Source: Polycladomyces subterraneus
GTDB taxonomy: Bacteria; Bacillota; Bacilli; Thermoactinomycetales; JIR-001
Direction of reading: 5' to 3'
NCBI RefSeq assembly: GCF_030433435.1
Contig: NZ_JANRHH010000012.1
Location: 19,474-83,473, forward strand
DNA: 64,000 nucleotides
The position numbers and the translations under genes were made by a program. Below, piece by piece: positions 44,405-53,654 of this stretch; within the stretch, counting starts at the first letter, position 1; the number at the start of each line of letters is the position of its first letter. The notes under the pieces were generated by a model that searched no databases, was not told the DNA's origin, and saw only the letters and a program-made list of their open reading frames with translations.

Positions 44405-46267
44405 ATGAGAAACTGGAAAAAAGCATGGGAAAGGGCATTGATGACCGCCGTCATCATGACGGGGTGGGGATGGATGGTATACGATTTGATTCACCCCGTT
44501 ACTTTTTCGGCAGGTTGGTCTGTGCTAGTGTTGCTCGGGATTTACCTGTTTGTTGTGGAGTATCATCCCCATCCGGCAGGCGGGGGGAAAGTGACCCTTC
44601 ATTTTCCGCTTTTATATGCGTTGAGTTCCTGGTTTTCACCCCCTATCGCCGGATTGATCTTCGTCGATGTCGTATTAGTCGTCACTTGGTTGAAGCGTCA
44701 GTCGTTTTCCCGATCACTCTTTCGAACTGGATATACGTTGATCGGCCTGTTTGCCGCCAGTGTAGCGCATCATGTGGTCCGTCCGTGGTTGAGCGGTTTG
44801 GCGCCGTTGTCCCAGTTGCTGTTCGGTCTGATCACGTTTTTATTGGTGTATGAGTTGGTAAGTAAAGGGATTCGTGACAGCGTCGAACAGCTGATGCCCG
44901 CCTCCCGACGCGGCAGAACTTGGTGGGGGAGTTGGCCCTTGGAACCCGGTTTGCTGTTACTCTCCTTCCTGTATTGCACCGTGGCCATCGTGTTTGAAGT
45001 ACCGCGGCAACCGTACGGTTTTTTGGGCATCGCCTTTTTCTTCGCGCCGTTGGCCGGTTTCGCCGTTCTGTTGAACATCATCGCCCGCCTCAAACGGCAA
45101 CAGCAGAAGATGGAGCTGTTATTCGTCATCGCGACGCGGATCAATCAAACACTCGACTTGCGCAAAGTTATGAAAGAAACATTGATTCCGTTGTCCAAAG
45201 TGATCGATTATACATACGGTGTCGTATACTTGTTGCGCGACGGACTGTTATACCCGGAAGTATTTGCAGGGGAGGAAACGTTGAAGGTCAAGCATCGGCC
45301 GTTGCCGCTCAACCGTGGCTTGAGCGGATGGGTCGCCTCCCACGCGAAACCCGCCTGTATCCATGATGTGCGCAAGGATCCCCGTTGCAAGGGTACGCCG
45401 ACGGATGCGGAGGGGGTCAAATCCCTCTTGTCGGTACCGTTGGAAGTCAATGGGGAAGTGATGGGCGTTATCACCCTGGGTAAAACGGAAACCTACGGTT
45501 TTCGCGATATGGATTTGCGCTTTCTCACTGTATTGGCCAGTCAAGCGGTGGTGGCGATGCGTACCGCCAAACTGATGGAAGAGCGGGAACGCCGCGTGGT
45601 GGCGGAGGAACGAAACCGTTTGGCACGTGAAATCCACGACGGTATCGGACAATCGCTGGCCGGTGTTTTGATGAAAGTGGAGTCTGCGGCCCGGGTGTTT
45701 GACACTCACCCAGAGCGGGTGCGTCAATGGCTGGAAGAAGCGCAGGTGAAGCTGAGGGAAGGATTGAAGGAGGTTCGCCACTCGATCACGGCGCTCAGGC
45801 CATCTCCCGCGGCTCGGTTGGGTTTGCTGCCTGCGTTGCGGCAACGCGTGGAAGCGCATCAGCGCGAGACGGGTCAATGGTCCGTGTTTCAGATTAAAGG
45901 ACGAGCGTATCCGTTGTTGCAGGAGTGGGAGGAAACCATTTATCAGGTGTGTCATGAGGCACTGAACAATGTGGCCAAACATGCACAAGCCACCAAGGTG
46001 CGCGTGCAATTGCGGTTCACAACGGAGTATGTTCGCTTGATCGTGCAGGATGACGGAGTTGGATTCAGTTTGGGCAAAGCAATTTCCAAAGCGGAGGCCC
46101 ACAAACGGTACGGCATCGTCGGTATGAACGAACGAGCGCAAAAACTGGAGGCGGCATTACAGTTTTTGAGTAAACCGAACAAGGGAACGCGTGTGATCCT
46201 AACGATTCCGACGGAGAAAAGCGAGGAGGAGTCCGTTCATGTCTATTCGCGTTTTACTAGTGGATGA
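44405..46267 (+). CDS. Membrane sensor histidine kinase with GAF domain (NarL-type)
   Basis: A 620-residue kinase. The N-terminal half has six to eight membrane helices (to about residue 230), a short coiled segment, a GAF domain (about 245-400, INQTLDLRKVMKETL to TVLASQAVVAMRTA), a HisKA_3 dimerisation domain with the phospho-His in LAREIHDGIGQSLAG, and an HATPase domain with EALNNVAKHAQA and DDGVGF. The signal is unknown; the helix bundle resembles a MASE-type sensor. It overlaps its response regulator by 29 bases. Confidence 0.9.
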   Translation: MRNWKKAWERALMTAVIMTGWGWMVYDLIHPVTFSAGWSVLVLLGIYLFVVEYHPHPAGGGKVTLHFPLLYALSSWFSPPIAGLIFVDVVLVVTWLKRQSFSRSLFRTGYTLIGLFAASVAHHVVRPWLSGLAPLSQLLFGLITFLLVYELVSKGIRDSVEQLMPASRRGRTWWGSWPLEPGLLLLSFLYCTVAIVFEVPRQPYGFLGIAFFFAPLAGFAVLLNIIARLKRQQQKMELLFVIATRINQTLDLRKVMKETLIPLSKVIDYTYGVVYLLRDGLLYPEVFAGEETLKVKHRPLPLNRGLSGWVASHAKPACIHDVRKDPRCKGTPTDAEGVKSLLSVPLEVNGEVMGVITLGKTETYGFRDMDLRFLTVLASQAVVAMRTAKLMEERERRVVAEERNRLAREIHDGIGQSLAGVLMKVESAARVFDTHPERVRQWLEEAQVKLREGLKEVRHSITALRPSPAARLGLLPALRQRVEAHQRETGQWSVFQIKGRAYPLLQEWEETIYQVCHEALNNVAKHAQATKVRVQLRFTTEYVRLIVQDDGVGFSLGKAISKAEAHKRYGIVGMNERAQKLEAALQFLSKPNKGTRVILTIPTEKSEEESVHVYSRFTSG

Positions 46268-46889
46268 TCATGCCGTTTTGCGTGACGGCTTGTCCAATAT
46301 CATCAGTCTGGAAGACGACATGGAAGTGGTGGGAGAGGCCAAGAGCGGCATCGAAGCGTTGCAGTTGGTGGAGGAAGTCCAACCGGACGTGATCCTGATG
46401 GATATCAATATGCCGGGAATGAACGGGGTGGAAGCGATTCGCCGCATTCATACCCAGCATCCCAGAATCGCCATCATCGTATTGACCATGTATGATCGGG
46501 ACGAGTATCTCTATGAATCGATTCGTGCCGGTGCCACGGGCTATCTGCTCAAAGATGCTCCGTCGGGGGATGTGATCGCGGCGATCCGCTCGGCGTCCCG
46601 AGGAGAGTCGACACTCCATCCGGTGATGGCACGCAAACTGTTAGACAATTTGACAGGAGAAAAAAGAGGGGAACGGGGCAGCTCCGACGAGAATCTTACC
46701 CCGCGGGAATTGGACGTGTTGCAATTGATGGTCAAAGGGCACAGCAACAAAGAGATAGCGGAACAATTGTTCATCAGCGATAAAACCGTGAAGATCCATG
46801 TCAGCAACATCCTGAAAAAGCTGGGGGTCAAAAGCCGTTCCCAAGCGATTATTTATGCGATCCAGCATGAGTTGGTGGTGTTGGAATAG
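46239..46889 (+). CDS. NarL/LuxR-family response regulator
   Basis: A 216-residue regulator with a receiver domain (phospho-Asp in [13 protein letters not shown], switch residues in [11 protein letters not shown] and GYLLKDAPS) and a C-terminal LuxR-type helix-turn-helix ([25 protein letters not shown]). It is the partner of the upstream kinase. GAGGAGG lies inside the kinase gene just before the ATG. Its C-terminal domain is of the same class as GerE. Targets are not evident. Confidence 0.94.
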   Translation: MSIRVLLVDDHAVLRDGLSNIISLEDDMEVVGEAKSGIEALQLVEEVQPDVILMDINMPGMNGVEAIRRIHTQHPRIAIIVLTMYDRDEYLYESIRAGATGYLLKDAPSGDVIAAIRSASRGESTLHPVMARKLLDNLTGEKRGERGSSDENLTPRELDVLQLMVKGHSNKEIAEQLFISDKTVKIHVSNILKKLGVKSRSQAIIYAIQHELVVLE

Positions 46890-46935
46890 GAAAATGACCT
46901 TCCACTTGGGAAAGTAATCTCTTATGTGAGACACC

Positions 46936-47769
46936 CTAAGTCAGATGGCGGTGTCGGAGCAGCCGATGTTCCAGCCAAGCGACCAATTGGTACATGACCG
47001 TGGCCAACACGGCCACGATTAACAGGCTCATCATGACCAGTGTCAGATTGAACACCTGAAATCCGTAAATGATCAAGTAGCCGAGGCCAGCCTTGGAAAC
47101 GAGGAACTCCCCGACGATGACGCCTACCCAGGCGAGTCCGACATTCACTTTCAGTGCGGCGATCATGTCGGGAATGCAGGCTGGGAAAATGATTTTGACG
47201 AACAATTGGCGCCGGGTGGCACCAAAGGATCGGGCCAGTTTGCATGCGTCGGGATCGACGTTTTGGAAGCTGGAGTGGATGACGAGCGCGGTGATAATCA
47301 CCGTGATTGCTACACCCATCGCCAGAATCGAACCGAATCCCGCTCCCATCGCAACGATAAAGAGCGGGCCGAGCGCCACTTTGGGCATACTGTTGATCAC
47401 AACGAGATAAGGGTCCAAGACGCGGGAGAGAAAAGGGGAAGACCAGATCAGCGTGGCTAGAGCGATCCCAGAGACGGTGCCGATTGTGAAACCGATGACC
47501 GTCTCAGTTGCAGTGGTGACAACATGATGGACCAAATCACCAGACTGGAGCAACTGGAGAATCTGTTCTCCTATGCGGGAAGGGCTGCTAAACAAAAACG
47601 GATCGATCCATCCCCGGTCGGCACTGATCTGCCATCCGCCGAAAAACAGGAGCAACAGGGCGAGACGGCAACCCCATACGCTCCACAGTCGCAGGCGCAG
47701 GCGGCGAAGATAGCGTGCGTGGGCGGGGGAACGCCCTCCCTTATCCGAATGTGCAGGTAACCATTTCAT
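46936..47769 (-). CDS. ABC transporter permease (SsuC/ThiX type)
   Basis: A 277-residue permease with six helices and the EAA loop ACKLARSFGATRRQLFVKIIFPACIP. It belongs to the nitrate/sulfonate/taurine/pyrimidine-precursor permeases. Its ATG overlaps the stop of the ATPase gene (TGATG), so the two are coupled. It is the last gene of a binding protein-ATPase-permease operon. Confidence 0.9.
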   Translation of the reverse strand: MKWLPAHSDKGGRSPAHARYLRRLRLRLWSVWGCRLALLLLFFGGWQISADRGWIDPFLFSSPSRIGEQILQLLQSGDLVHHVVTTATETVIGFTIGTVSGIALATLIWSSPFLSRVLDPYLVVINSMPKVALGPLFIVAMGAGFGSILAMGVAITVIITALVIHSSFQNVDPDACKLARSFGATRRQLFVKIIFPACIPDMIAALKVNVGLAWVGVIVGEFLVSKAGLGYLIIYGFQVFNLTLVMMSLLIVAVLATVMYQLVAWLEHRLLRHRHLT

Positions 47770-48536
47770 CAGTGCTCCATCTCCCTCCACAGTTCGTCAA
47801 ACAACGTGCGGAACATCGGGTGACTGCGGGCTTCCAGCGGTGTGGCGGACCGCACCTCCGCGGGGATGGTCAGCGTTCTGCGGATTTGGCTGGGCCGGCC
47901 GCCCATTACCAACACTCGGTCGGAAACGGCCAATGCTTCCTCCAGGTCGTGTGTGACAAGCACGGCTGTTTTTTTCTGTTCGCGCAAAACGGTCACCATC
48001 AATTTCTCCAAGTGCAATTTGTGTTGATAATCCAGGGAGGAGAACGGTTCGTCCAACAAGAGGATATCGGGATCAACAGCCAGTGTGCGTACCAATGCCG
48101 CCCGCTGGCGCATGCCGCCGGAAAGTTGAGAGGGATAATGATGAGCCACATCCCCCAGCCCCAATTCGTGGAGCAGGTCAAGTGCCCGACCAACCGTGCG
48201 GTCGGACAGAAGACCGCGCAATTCCAATCCCAACATCACATTGGCTTTGATTGTTCGCCATTCGAGGAGACAGTCCTGTTGCAGCATGTATCCGACGCGG
48301 GGAGACGGGGAACGCAGGGTTTCATCGAAAATTCGCACCGTACCGGCAGTGGCGGGGATCAACCCCGCCATCAGTGACAAAATCGTACTCTTTCCACATC
48401 CGCTGGGTCCGACCAGCGTCAGGAATTCACCAGGTTTGACCGTCAGACTGACGGGACCCACAGCGTGAATTTCTTCTGTTTTGGTCATATAGGTTTTGAT
48501 CACCTGTTCCAGCACGATGGCATGGGAAGGTTGCAT
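47769..48536 (-). CDS. ABC transporter ATPase (SsuB/ThiZ type)
   Basis: A 255-residue ATPase with GPSGCGKSTIL (Walker A), LQQDCLLEWRTIKANVMLGLELRG (Q-loop; this spacing is typical of the SsuB/TauB group), [15 protein letters not shown] (signature), ILLLDEPFSSLD (Walker B) and LVTHDLEEALA. The ATG at 48536 has GGGGAA ahead of it. The frame upstream of it is not typical of the family. Confidence 0.92.
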   Translation of the reverse strand: MQPSHAIVLEQVIKTYMTKTEEIHAVGPVSLTVKPGEFLTLVGPSGCGKSTILSLMAGLIPATAGTVRIFDETLRSPSPRVGYMLQQDCLLEWRTIKANVMLGLELRGLLSDRTVGRALDLLHELGLGDVAHHYPSQLSGGMRQRAALVRTLAVDPDILLLDEPFSSLDYQHKLHLEKLMVTVLREQKKTAVLVTHDLEEALAVSDRVLVMGGRPSQIRRTLTIPAEVRSATPLEARSHPMFRTLFDELWREMEH

Positions 48537-48595
48537 ATCGCCATTCCCCCAAACACAGGCGCGGCGCACCATCGCCCCGGGGATACGGGGGCGGT

Positions 48596-49594
48596 TTACC
48601 GCATCGCTTTTTTGGCTAACTCCATTTTGACGATGGTGTCATAGGGAACATTGCCGGGCAATTCACCGGCTTGACGCATGATGTCGATCATATGACCGTA
48701 TTCTTGTCGGTCGATGATCGGGTCGGTGGCCCATGCCTGTTGTTCCTTGTATCGTTGCAGCACTTTTTCCAATACGGCACGGTTCGTGTCGGGAAACTCA
48801 GGGGCAATCACATCTGCAATTTCCCGAACGGAATGCGATTGGACCCATTGTTGGCCTTGATACACGGCACGTATGAAACGGAGCAGGGTATCGGGATCTT
48901 GTTCCAGTTTGGATCGACCGGTGATGTAGATGGTATAGGGAAGGCGACCGCTGTCTTTCCCGAATGAGGCGACCACTTTCCCTTTTCCCTCCTGTTCCAA
49001 TTTGGAGGCGACAGGTTCAAACAACTGGACGTAGTCCCCTGTCCCGGCGGCAAAGGCGTTGCCGAGATTTTTGTAGTCCACGTTTTGAATGATCTTTACA
49101 TCCTTATGGGGTTTTAAGCCATGGCGGTGTTGCACGTACTCACTCACCATCTCAGGCATGCCGCCCTTGCGTTGGCCCAACAGCGTTTTGCCGCGTAGGT
49201 CGCTCCATTGAAACGGTCCGATTTGATTGCGGGCGACGAGAAAGCTGCCGTCCGTCTGCGTCAACTGGGCGATGCCGACCACCGGACGGGAAGCGCCGCG
49301 TGCGGTGACGTAGACAGCGGCTTCCGCTCCAACTAACACGATATCGGCGTCACCCGATAAGAGAGTAGTCATCGTTTTGTCGCCGCCGAAGCCGTTGGTC
49401 ACCTCTACCGTCAATCCCTGCTCCTTGAAAAAGCCTTCGCGGATCGCCACATACTGTGGTGCGTAAAACATGGAATGCGTCACTTCAACCAATCGAACGG
49501 TACGGGAGTGGGAAGAGGACGGTGAACAGGCAGTCACAACCATCAGCCAACAGGAGACAACGGCGAATCCGATCATCCACCGAAATGTTCGCAT
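48596..49594 (-). CDS. ABC transporter substrate-binding lipoprotein (NMT1/SsuA-like)
   Basis: A 332-residue protein with a lipoprotein signal (LMVVTACSPS) and an NMT1-type fold: THSMFYAPQYVAIREGFFKEQGLTVEV, GDADIVLVGAEAAVYV and FLVARNQIGPFQWSDLRGKTLLG. The family binds sulfonates, taurine, nitrate or thiamine precursors; the ligand is not clear. The ATG at 49594 has GAAAGG 9 bases upstream. It heads the operon, divergent from hemA. Confidence 0.88.
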   Translation of the reverse strand: MRTFRWMIGFAVVSCWLMVVTACSPSSSHSRTVRLVEVTHSMFYAPQYVAIREGFFKEQGLTVEVTNGFGGDKTMTTLLSGDADIVLVGAEAAVYVTARGASRPVVGIAQLTQTDGSFLVARNQIGPFQWSDLRGKTLLGQRKGGMPEMVSEYVQHRHGLKPHKDVKIIQNVDYKNLGNAFAAGTGDYVQLFEPVASKLEQEGKGKVVASFGKDSGRLPYTIYITGRSKLEQDPDTLLRFIRAVYQGQQWVQSHSVREIADVIAPEFPDTNRAVLEKVLQRYKEQQAWATDPIIDRQEYGHMIDIMRQAGELPGNVPYDTIVKMELAKKAMR

Positions 49595-49686
49595 GTCGGT
49601 CATCCTTTCTCGAAATTGGGCTGATGTATCGTATGCCTGGGCTTCAAATTCTGTTCACATTGGCTGCCTGCTGTAGGAATAGCCTA

Positions 49687-49695
49687 TGATATAAT
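49687..49695 (+). promoter_or_regulatory. Extended -10 promoter for the hem operon
   Basis: TG-A-TATAAT (49687-49695) followed by AAGG. No good -35 hexamer is at the right distance, which fits an extended -10 promoter. The leader to hemA is about 115 bases. Confidence 0.5.
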
Positions 49696-49810
49696 AAGGA
49701 AAGACTGAAAGAGAAAAAGAGTGTCCATCAACAGGGAATTAACTGATTTCCGCAAGATACCCGGTGAGCAGGCACTCGGGCACGGATGACCTGGAATCGG
49801 GGTGGGGTCC

Positions 49811-51187
49811 ATGCACATTTTAGTGGTCGGATTCAATCACAAGACGGCTCCAGTATCGTTGCGGGAGCGTTTGGCTTTCTCCGAAAACGAATGGGGAAAA
49901 GCTGTGACGACATTGCGCCATACCAAGAGCATTTTGGAGAGCGTCATCGTCAGCACCTGCAACCGGATGGAGCTTTACGTCATTTGCGATCAACTGCATA
50001 CGGGCGAATACTACGCCAAAACGTTTTTGGAAGATTGGTTCTCCGTTCCCAAATCGGAGTTCGTCGATCATCTGTACATCAAACAAAACGATGAAGCGGT
50101 CCGTCATCTGTTTACGGTGGTGTGCGGGCTGGATTCGATGGTGATCGGGGAGACGCAAATCCTGGGACAAGTGCGCGATGCGTTCTTGAAAGCACAGGAA
50201 CAACAAACCACCGGCACGATGTTCAACACCCTGTTTCGCCAGGCGATTACGCTCGGCAAGCGGGCACATGCCGAGACGGAGCTGGGGCAAAATGCCGTTT
50301 CCGTCAGCTATGCTGCGGTGGAGCTGGGGAAAAAGCTGTTCCCGACATTCTCCGGCAAAACGGTACTCTTGATCGGTGCAGGCGAAACAGCCCAACTGAC
50401 GGCCAAACACTTCCAAGCCAATGGAGCCGATCGGATGATCGTGCTCAACCGCACGTGGGAAAAAGCGCGGGAAGTTGCAGCGCAATTCGGTGCCGAAGCG
50501 CGTTCGTTTACGCAATTGCATCAGAGCTTGCGTGAAGCGGACATCGTTGTCAGCTCCACGGGGGCATCCGGCGCGATCATCACCCGGGAAATGATCAAGC
50601 GGGTGTTGCCTGAGCGAAATGCGCCGCTGTTTTTGATCGATATCGCCGTACCGCGTGACATCGAGCCGGCCGTGCATGAATTAGACAATGTATACCTGTA
50701 TGATATTGACGACTTGCAGGAGATCGTGTCGGCCAACCTGAAGCTGCGTGAGCAGGAAGCGGAGAAGGTGCGCCGCATGATCGAGGAAGAAGTGCGCGCT
50801 TTCCGGGATTGGGTGCAGACGCTCGGCGTCGTTCCGCTGATCACGGCGTTGCGTGAGAAAGCGTTGGCCATACAGGAAGAAACGATGAAAAGCATTGAGC
50901 GCAAATTGCCGGATCTGACTGAGCGGGAGTTGCGTGTGATCCGCAAGCACACCAAAAGCATTGTCAATCAGTTGCTGCGAGACCCGATCATGCGCGCCAA
51001 AGAATTGGCCGCCGGCCCCAACCGTGATGAGGCGTTGGAGATGTTTGCCCACATCTTTGCGCTGGAAGAAAGCCTGAAGAAAGAACAGGCTGGAGAACAA
51101 AAACAAGCGCACGCGCCTATAGAAAACGTCGCCGCTCCGTTGCGTCATCCGGCGTTTGCTGGCGGCAAAGTGACGTTCCGCTCGTGA
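49811..51187 (+). CDS. hemA: Glutamyl-tRNA reductase
   Basis: A 458-residue enzyme that makes glutamate-1-semialdehyde from Glu-tRNA, the committed step of tetrapyrrole synthesis. The catalytic Cys is in VSTCNRMELY. The dehydrogenase domain has VLLIGAGETAQLTAKHF, and the C-terminal dimerisation helix follows. VVCGLDSMVIGETQILGQVRDAF is the family signature. The ATG at 49811 follows GGGGTGGGG. It is the first gene of a seven-gene operon. Confidence 0.96.
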   Translation: MHILVVGFNHKTAPVSLRERLAFSENEWGKAVTTLRHTKSILESVIVSTCNRMELYVICDQLHTGEYYAKTFLEDWFSVPKSEFVDHLYIKQNDEAVRHLFTVVCGLDSMVIGETQILGQVRDAFLKAQEQQTTGTMFNTLFRQAITLGKRAHAETELGQNAVSVSYAAVELGKKLFPTFSGKTVLLIGAGETAQLTAKHFQANGADRMIVLNRTWEKAREVAAQFGAEARSFTQLHQSLREADIVVSSTGASGAIITREMIKRVLPERNAPLFLIDIAVPRDIEPAVHELDNVYLYDIDDLQEIVSANLKLREQEAEKVRRMIEEEVRAFRDWVQTLGVVPLITALREKALAIQEETMKSIERKLPDLTERELRVIRKHTKSIVNQLLRDPIMRAKELAAGPNRDEALEMFAHIFALEESLKKEQAGEQKQAHAPIENVAAPLRHPAFAGGKVTFRS

Positions 51188-51205
51188 ACAAAAGGGGTGG
51201 CCGCC

Positions 51206-52021
51206 GTGTTCGCTGAGCGTTGGGTGTACGATCTGATTATTTATCTTTATGCATTAGGGCTTCTTTTTGCCTTTGCGGATTTACTGCACAAGAACCGGCG
51301 GGCCAATCGGCTGGCCCTTTCCTTGTTCATCGCGGTTTGGATGATTCAAACGGTGTTTATCGCCTTTCGGCTGTTTGAACTGTTTCCGCTGATGACATCG
51401 TTTGATTCTTTGTTTTTCTACTCGTGGGCCATTGTGGCGCTCACCTTGTTGATCAACTGGTTGTATCACATGGATTTGGTCGTATTTTCCGCGAATTTGG
51501 TGGGGTTTGCCGTACTGGCCATCAATTTTTTTGTCGCCCGTGACACGTCACGCCATTTGTCCCGACTGCTTCTGTCGGAATTGGTGTTCGTCCATGTCAC
51601 GATGGCGTTTTTGGCCTATGCGGCTTTTTCTTTGTCTGCCGTTTTCGCGATCCTATATCTGATCGGGGATCATTTGCTGAAACAGAAGAAATGGAACCGG
51701 CTATTGCGTTTGTTACCTAGTTTAGAACATTTGCAAAGGCTGTCCTACGGTTTTTCCCTGATCGGGATGCCGTTATTGCTCTCGGCGATCATTTTGGGTG
51801 TGATTTGGGCGTATCAGACGAATATCAACGGATTTTGGTATGATCCCAAAATTATCGGATCCCTGATCGTGTTGTCGTTGTATGCGATTCAGCTGTACCA
51901 GAGGGCGAAACAAAGATGGCACGGACGGCGGCTGGCGTGGTGGAGTGCCGTGTCGTTCCTGGCGATGTTGCTCAATTATTGGATATCCGTTACGGGAATT
52001 TCATTCCACCGGTGGATGTAA
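51206..52021 (+). CDS. hemX: HemX, CcsA-like membrane protein
   Basis: A 271-residue membrane protein with eight helices and the cytochrome-c-assembly (CcsA/CcmC) pattern, including the tryptophan-rich segment IILGVIWAYQTNINGFW. In B. subtilis HemX lowers HemA levels. The GTG at 51206 is 5 bases from AAAAGGGGTGG; the GTG at 51197 is inside that site. It keeps the hemA-hemX order of Bacillus. Confidence 0.88.
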   Translation: MFAERWVYDLIIYLYALGLLFAFADLLHKNRRANRLALSLFIAVWMIQTVFIAFRLFELFPLMTSFDSLFFYSWAIVALTLLINWLYHMDLVVFSANLVGFAVLAINFFVARDTSRHLSRLLLSELVFVHVTMAFLAYAAFSLSAVFAILYLIGDHLLKQKKWNRLLRLLPSLEHLQRLSYGFSLIGMPLLLSAIILGVIWAYQTNINGFWYDPKIIGSLIVLSLYAIQLYQRAKQRWHGRRLAWWSAVSFLAMLLNYWISVTGISFHRWM

Positions 52022-52035
52022 GGGAGACGAATGTG

Positions 52036-52689
52036 ATGAAACGGTTTTATCCGATGATGGTGGATTTGACCGGTCGGCGTTGCCTCGTGGTGGGCGGTGG
52101 ATCGGTGGCGGAACGAAAAACGGCCTCGCTGTTGGAAGGGGGCGCCGACGTGATCGTGGTCAGTCCGGATGTGACCCCGGGTCTGCAAGTGTGGGCGGAG
52201 CAGGGAGAAATTACGTACCACCCCCGTCCCTATCGCAAAGGAGATGCGGCTGGATGTACCCTGGTGATCGCCGCCACGGATCAGGAGGCAGTCAACCGGG
52301 CGGTGTATGAAGAGGCGCAGGCATGCGGGGCCTGGATCAATGTGGTGGACCGACCCGACTTATGCAACTTTACCGTCCCCTCCACCCTTCGTCGGGGGCA
52401 ACTGCAAATCGCCGTTTCCACGGGAGGGGCCAGTCCTACGCTGGCCAAAAAAATCCGCCAAGAGTTGGAAGAAACGTACGGACCCGAATACGCGGTCTAC
52501 CTGAATCTGCTCAAAGAGATGCGCCAACGGATTCAGGAGGCTGTCGCCGATGCTGCTGTCCGCCATCAATTGATGGCGCGCCTCGTGGATGAGGAATGGA
52601 TGGTATTGTGTAAAACCGATCCCAACGAGGCGCGCCGTCGTATGGAGAGTTGGATCGAACAAGCGGCCACGGCGGAAATCAGCGGGTGA
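52036..52689 (+). CDS. Precorrin-2 dehydrogenase / sirohydrochlorin ferrochelatase (Met8/CysG-N type)
   Basis: A 217-residue protein of the Met8p/YlnF family that oxidises precorrin-2 to sirohydrochlorin and may insert iron. The NAD-binding fold is RCLVVGGGSVAERKTASLL. The INVVDRPDLCNFTVPSTLRRGQLQIAVSTGGASPTLAKKIR block carries the catalytic Asp and family signature. AGGGAG precedes the ATG. In B. subtilis this step is encoded with cysteine genes; here it is inside the hem operon, next to the methyltransferase it needs. Confidence 0.92.
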   Translation: MKRFYPMMVDLTGRRCLVVGGGSVAERKTASLLEGGADVIVVSPDVTPGLQVWAEQGEITYHPRPYRKGDAAGCTLVIAATDQEAVNRAVYEEAQACGAWINVVDRPDLCNFTVPSTLRRGQLQIAVSTGGASPTLAKKIRQELEETYGPEYAVYLNLLKEMRQRIQEAVADAAVRHQLMARLVDEEWMVLCKTDPNEARRRMESWIEQAATAEISG

Positions 52690-52727
52690 TCCGCTCGGAT
52701 CGGGCAGTGAGGAGGACACAGACGATC

Positions 52728-53654
52728 ATGCGAACCGTAGTGGTGGGAACAAGGAAAAGCGCTTTGGCGTTGACCCAGACCGGTTGGGTGATGGACCGGC
52801 TTCGGGAAGCGAATCCCCGCTGGGAGCTGCGTCAGGAAAAAATCGTGACCAAAGGAGATCGTATTTTGGATGTCACCTTGTCTAAAATCGGAGGCAAGGG
52901 GCTTTTCGTCAAGGAAATTGAACAAGCGCTGTTGGATGGGCGGATTGATATTGCCGTCCACAGCATGAAGGATATGCCCGGTGAAATGCCGGATGGTCTG
53001 GTGATCGGCGCGGTGACGCAGCGGGAAGACCCGCGCGACTGCCTGATCACCCGCAGTGGGCATTCATTGGAGAAACTGCCGCCCGGTGCGCGGATCGGTA
53101 CCAGCAGTCTGCGCAGGCAGGCACAAATATTGGCGTATCGGCCCGATGTAACAGTGGAGCCGGTGCGTGGCAATCTGGAAACCCGTCTGCGCAAAATGGA
53201 GGAAGGGCAGTTTGACGCCATTCTCCTAGCGGTGGCCGGCTTGTCCCGGATGGGCTGGCAAGATCGTGTGACGCAAGCGCTTTCGACAGATATCATGGTG
53301 CCGGCCGTGGGGCAAGGGGCATTGGCCGTCCAGTGTCGTGCCGACGATACTGAAGTGTTGGAAGGATTGAAGAAGATCAACGATCCAAAGACTGAACGGG
53401 CCGTTCGAGCGGAACGGGCGTTTTTGCATGTATTTGAAGGCGGTTGCCATTTACCGGTGGGCGCGTACGCCGAGGCAACGGACGGATCGATCCACCTGAT
53501 CGGCATGGTGGCGCACCCGGACGGTCGGAAGGTGTTACGCGGCGCTGTCGAAGGCGCGGAACCGGAGCAAGTCGGCCGTATACTGGCACAGCAGTTACTG
53601 GAACAAGGAGCGGGAGAATTGTTGTCGGCTTTGCGAGAGGAGATGAGCAGATGA
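52728..53654 (+). CDS. hemC: Hydroxymethylbilane synthase (porphobilinogen deaminase)
   Basis: A 308-residue enzyme that links four porphobilinogens. VGTRKSALALTQT, VHSMKDMPGEMPDGL, IGTSSLRRQAQILAYRPD and the cofactor-binding Cys in FEGGCHLPVGAY are present. The ATG at 52728 has AGGAGG about 12 bases ahead. It overlaps the next gene by four bases (ATGA). Confidence 0.96.
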   Translation: MRTVVVGTRKSALALTQTGWVMDRLREANPRWELRQEKIVTKGDRILDVTLSKIGGKGLFVKEIEQALLDGRIDIAVHSMKDMPGEMPDGLVIGAVTQREDPRDCLITRSGHSLEKLPPGARIGTSSLRRQAQILAYRPDVTVEPVRGNLETRLRKMEEGQFDAILLAVAGLSRMGWQDRVTQALSTDIMVPAVGQGALAVQCRADDTEVLEGLKKINDPKTERAVRAERAFLHVFEGGCHLPVGAYAEATDGSIHLIGMVAHPDGRKVLRGAVEGAEPEQVGRILAQQLLEQGAGELLSALREEMSR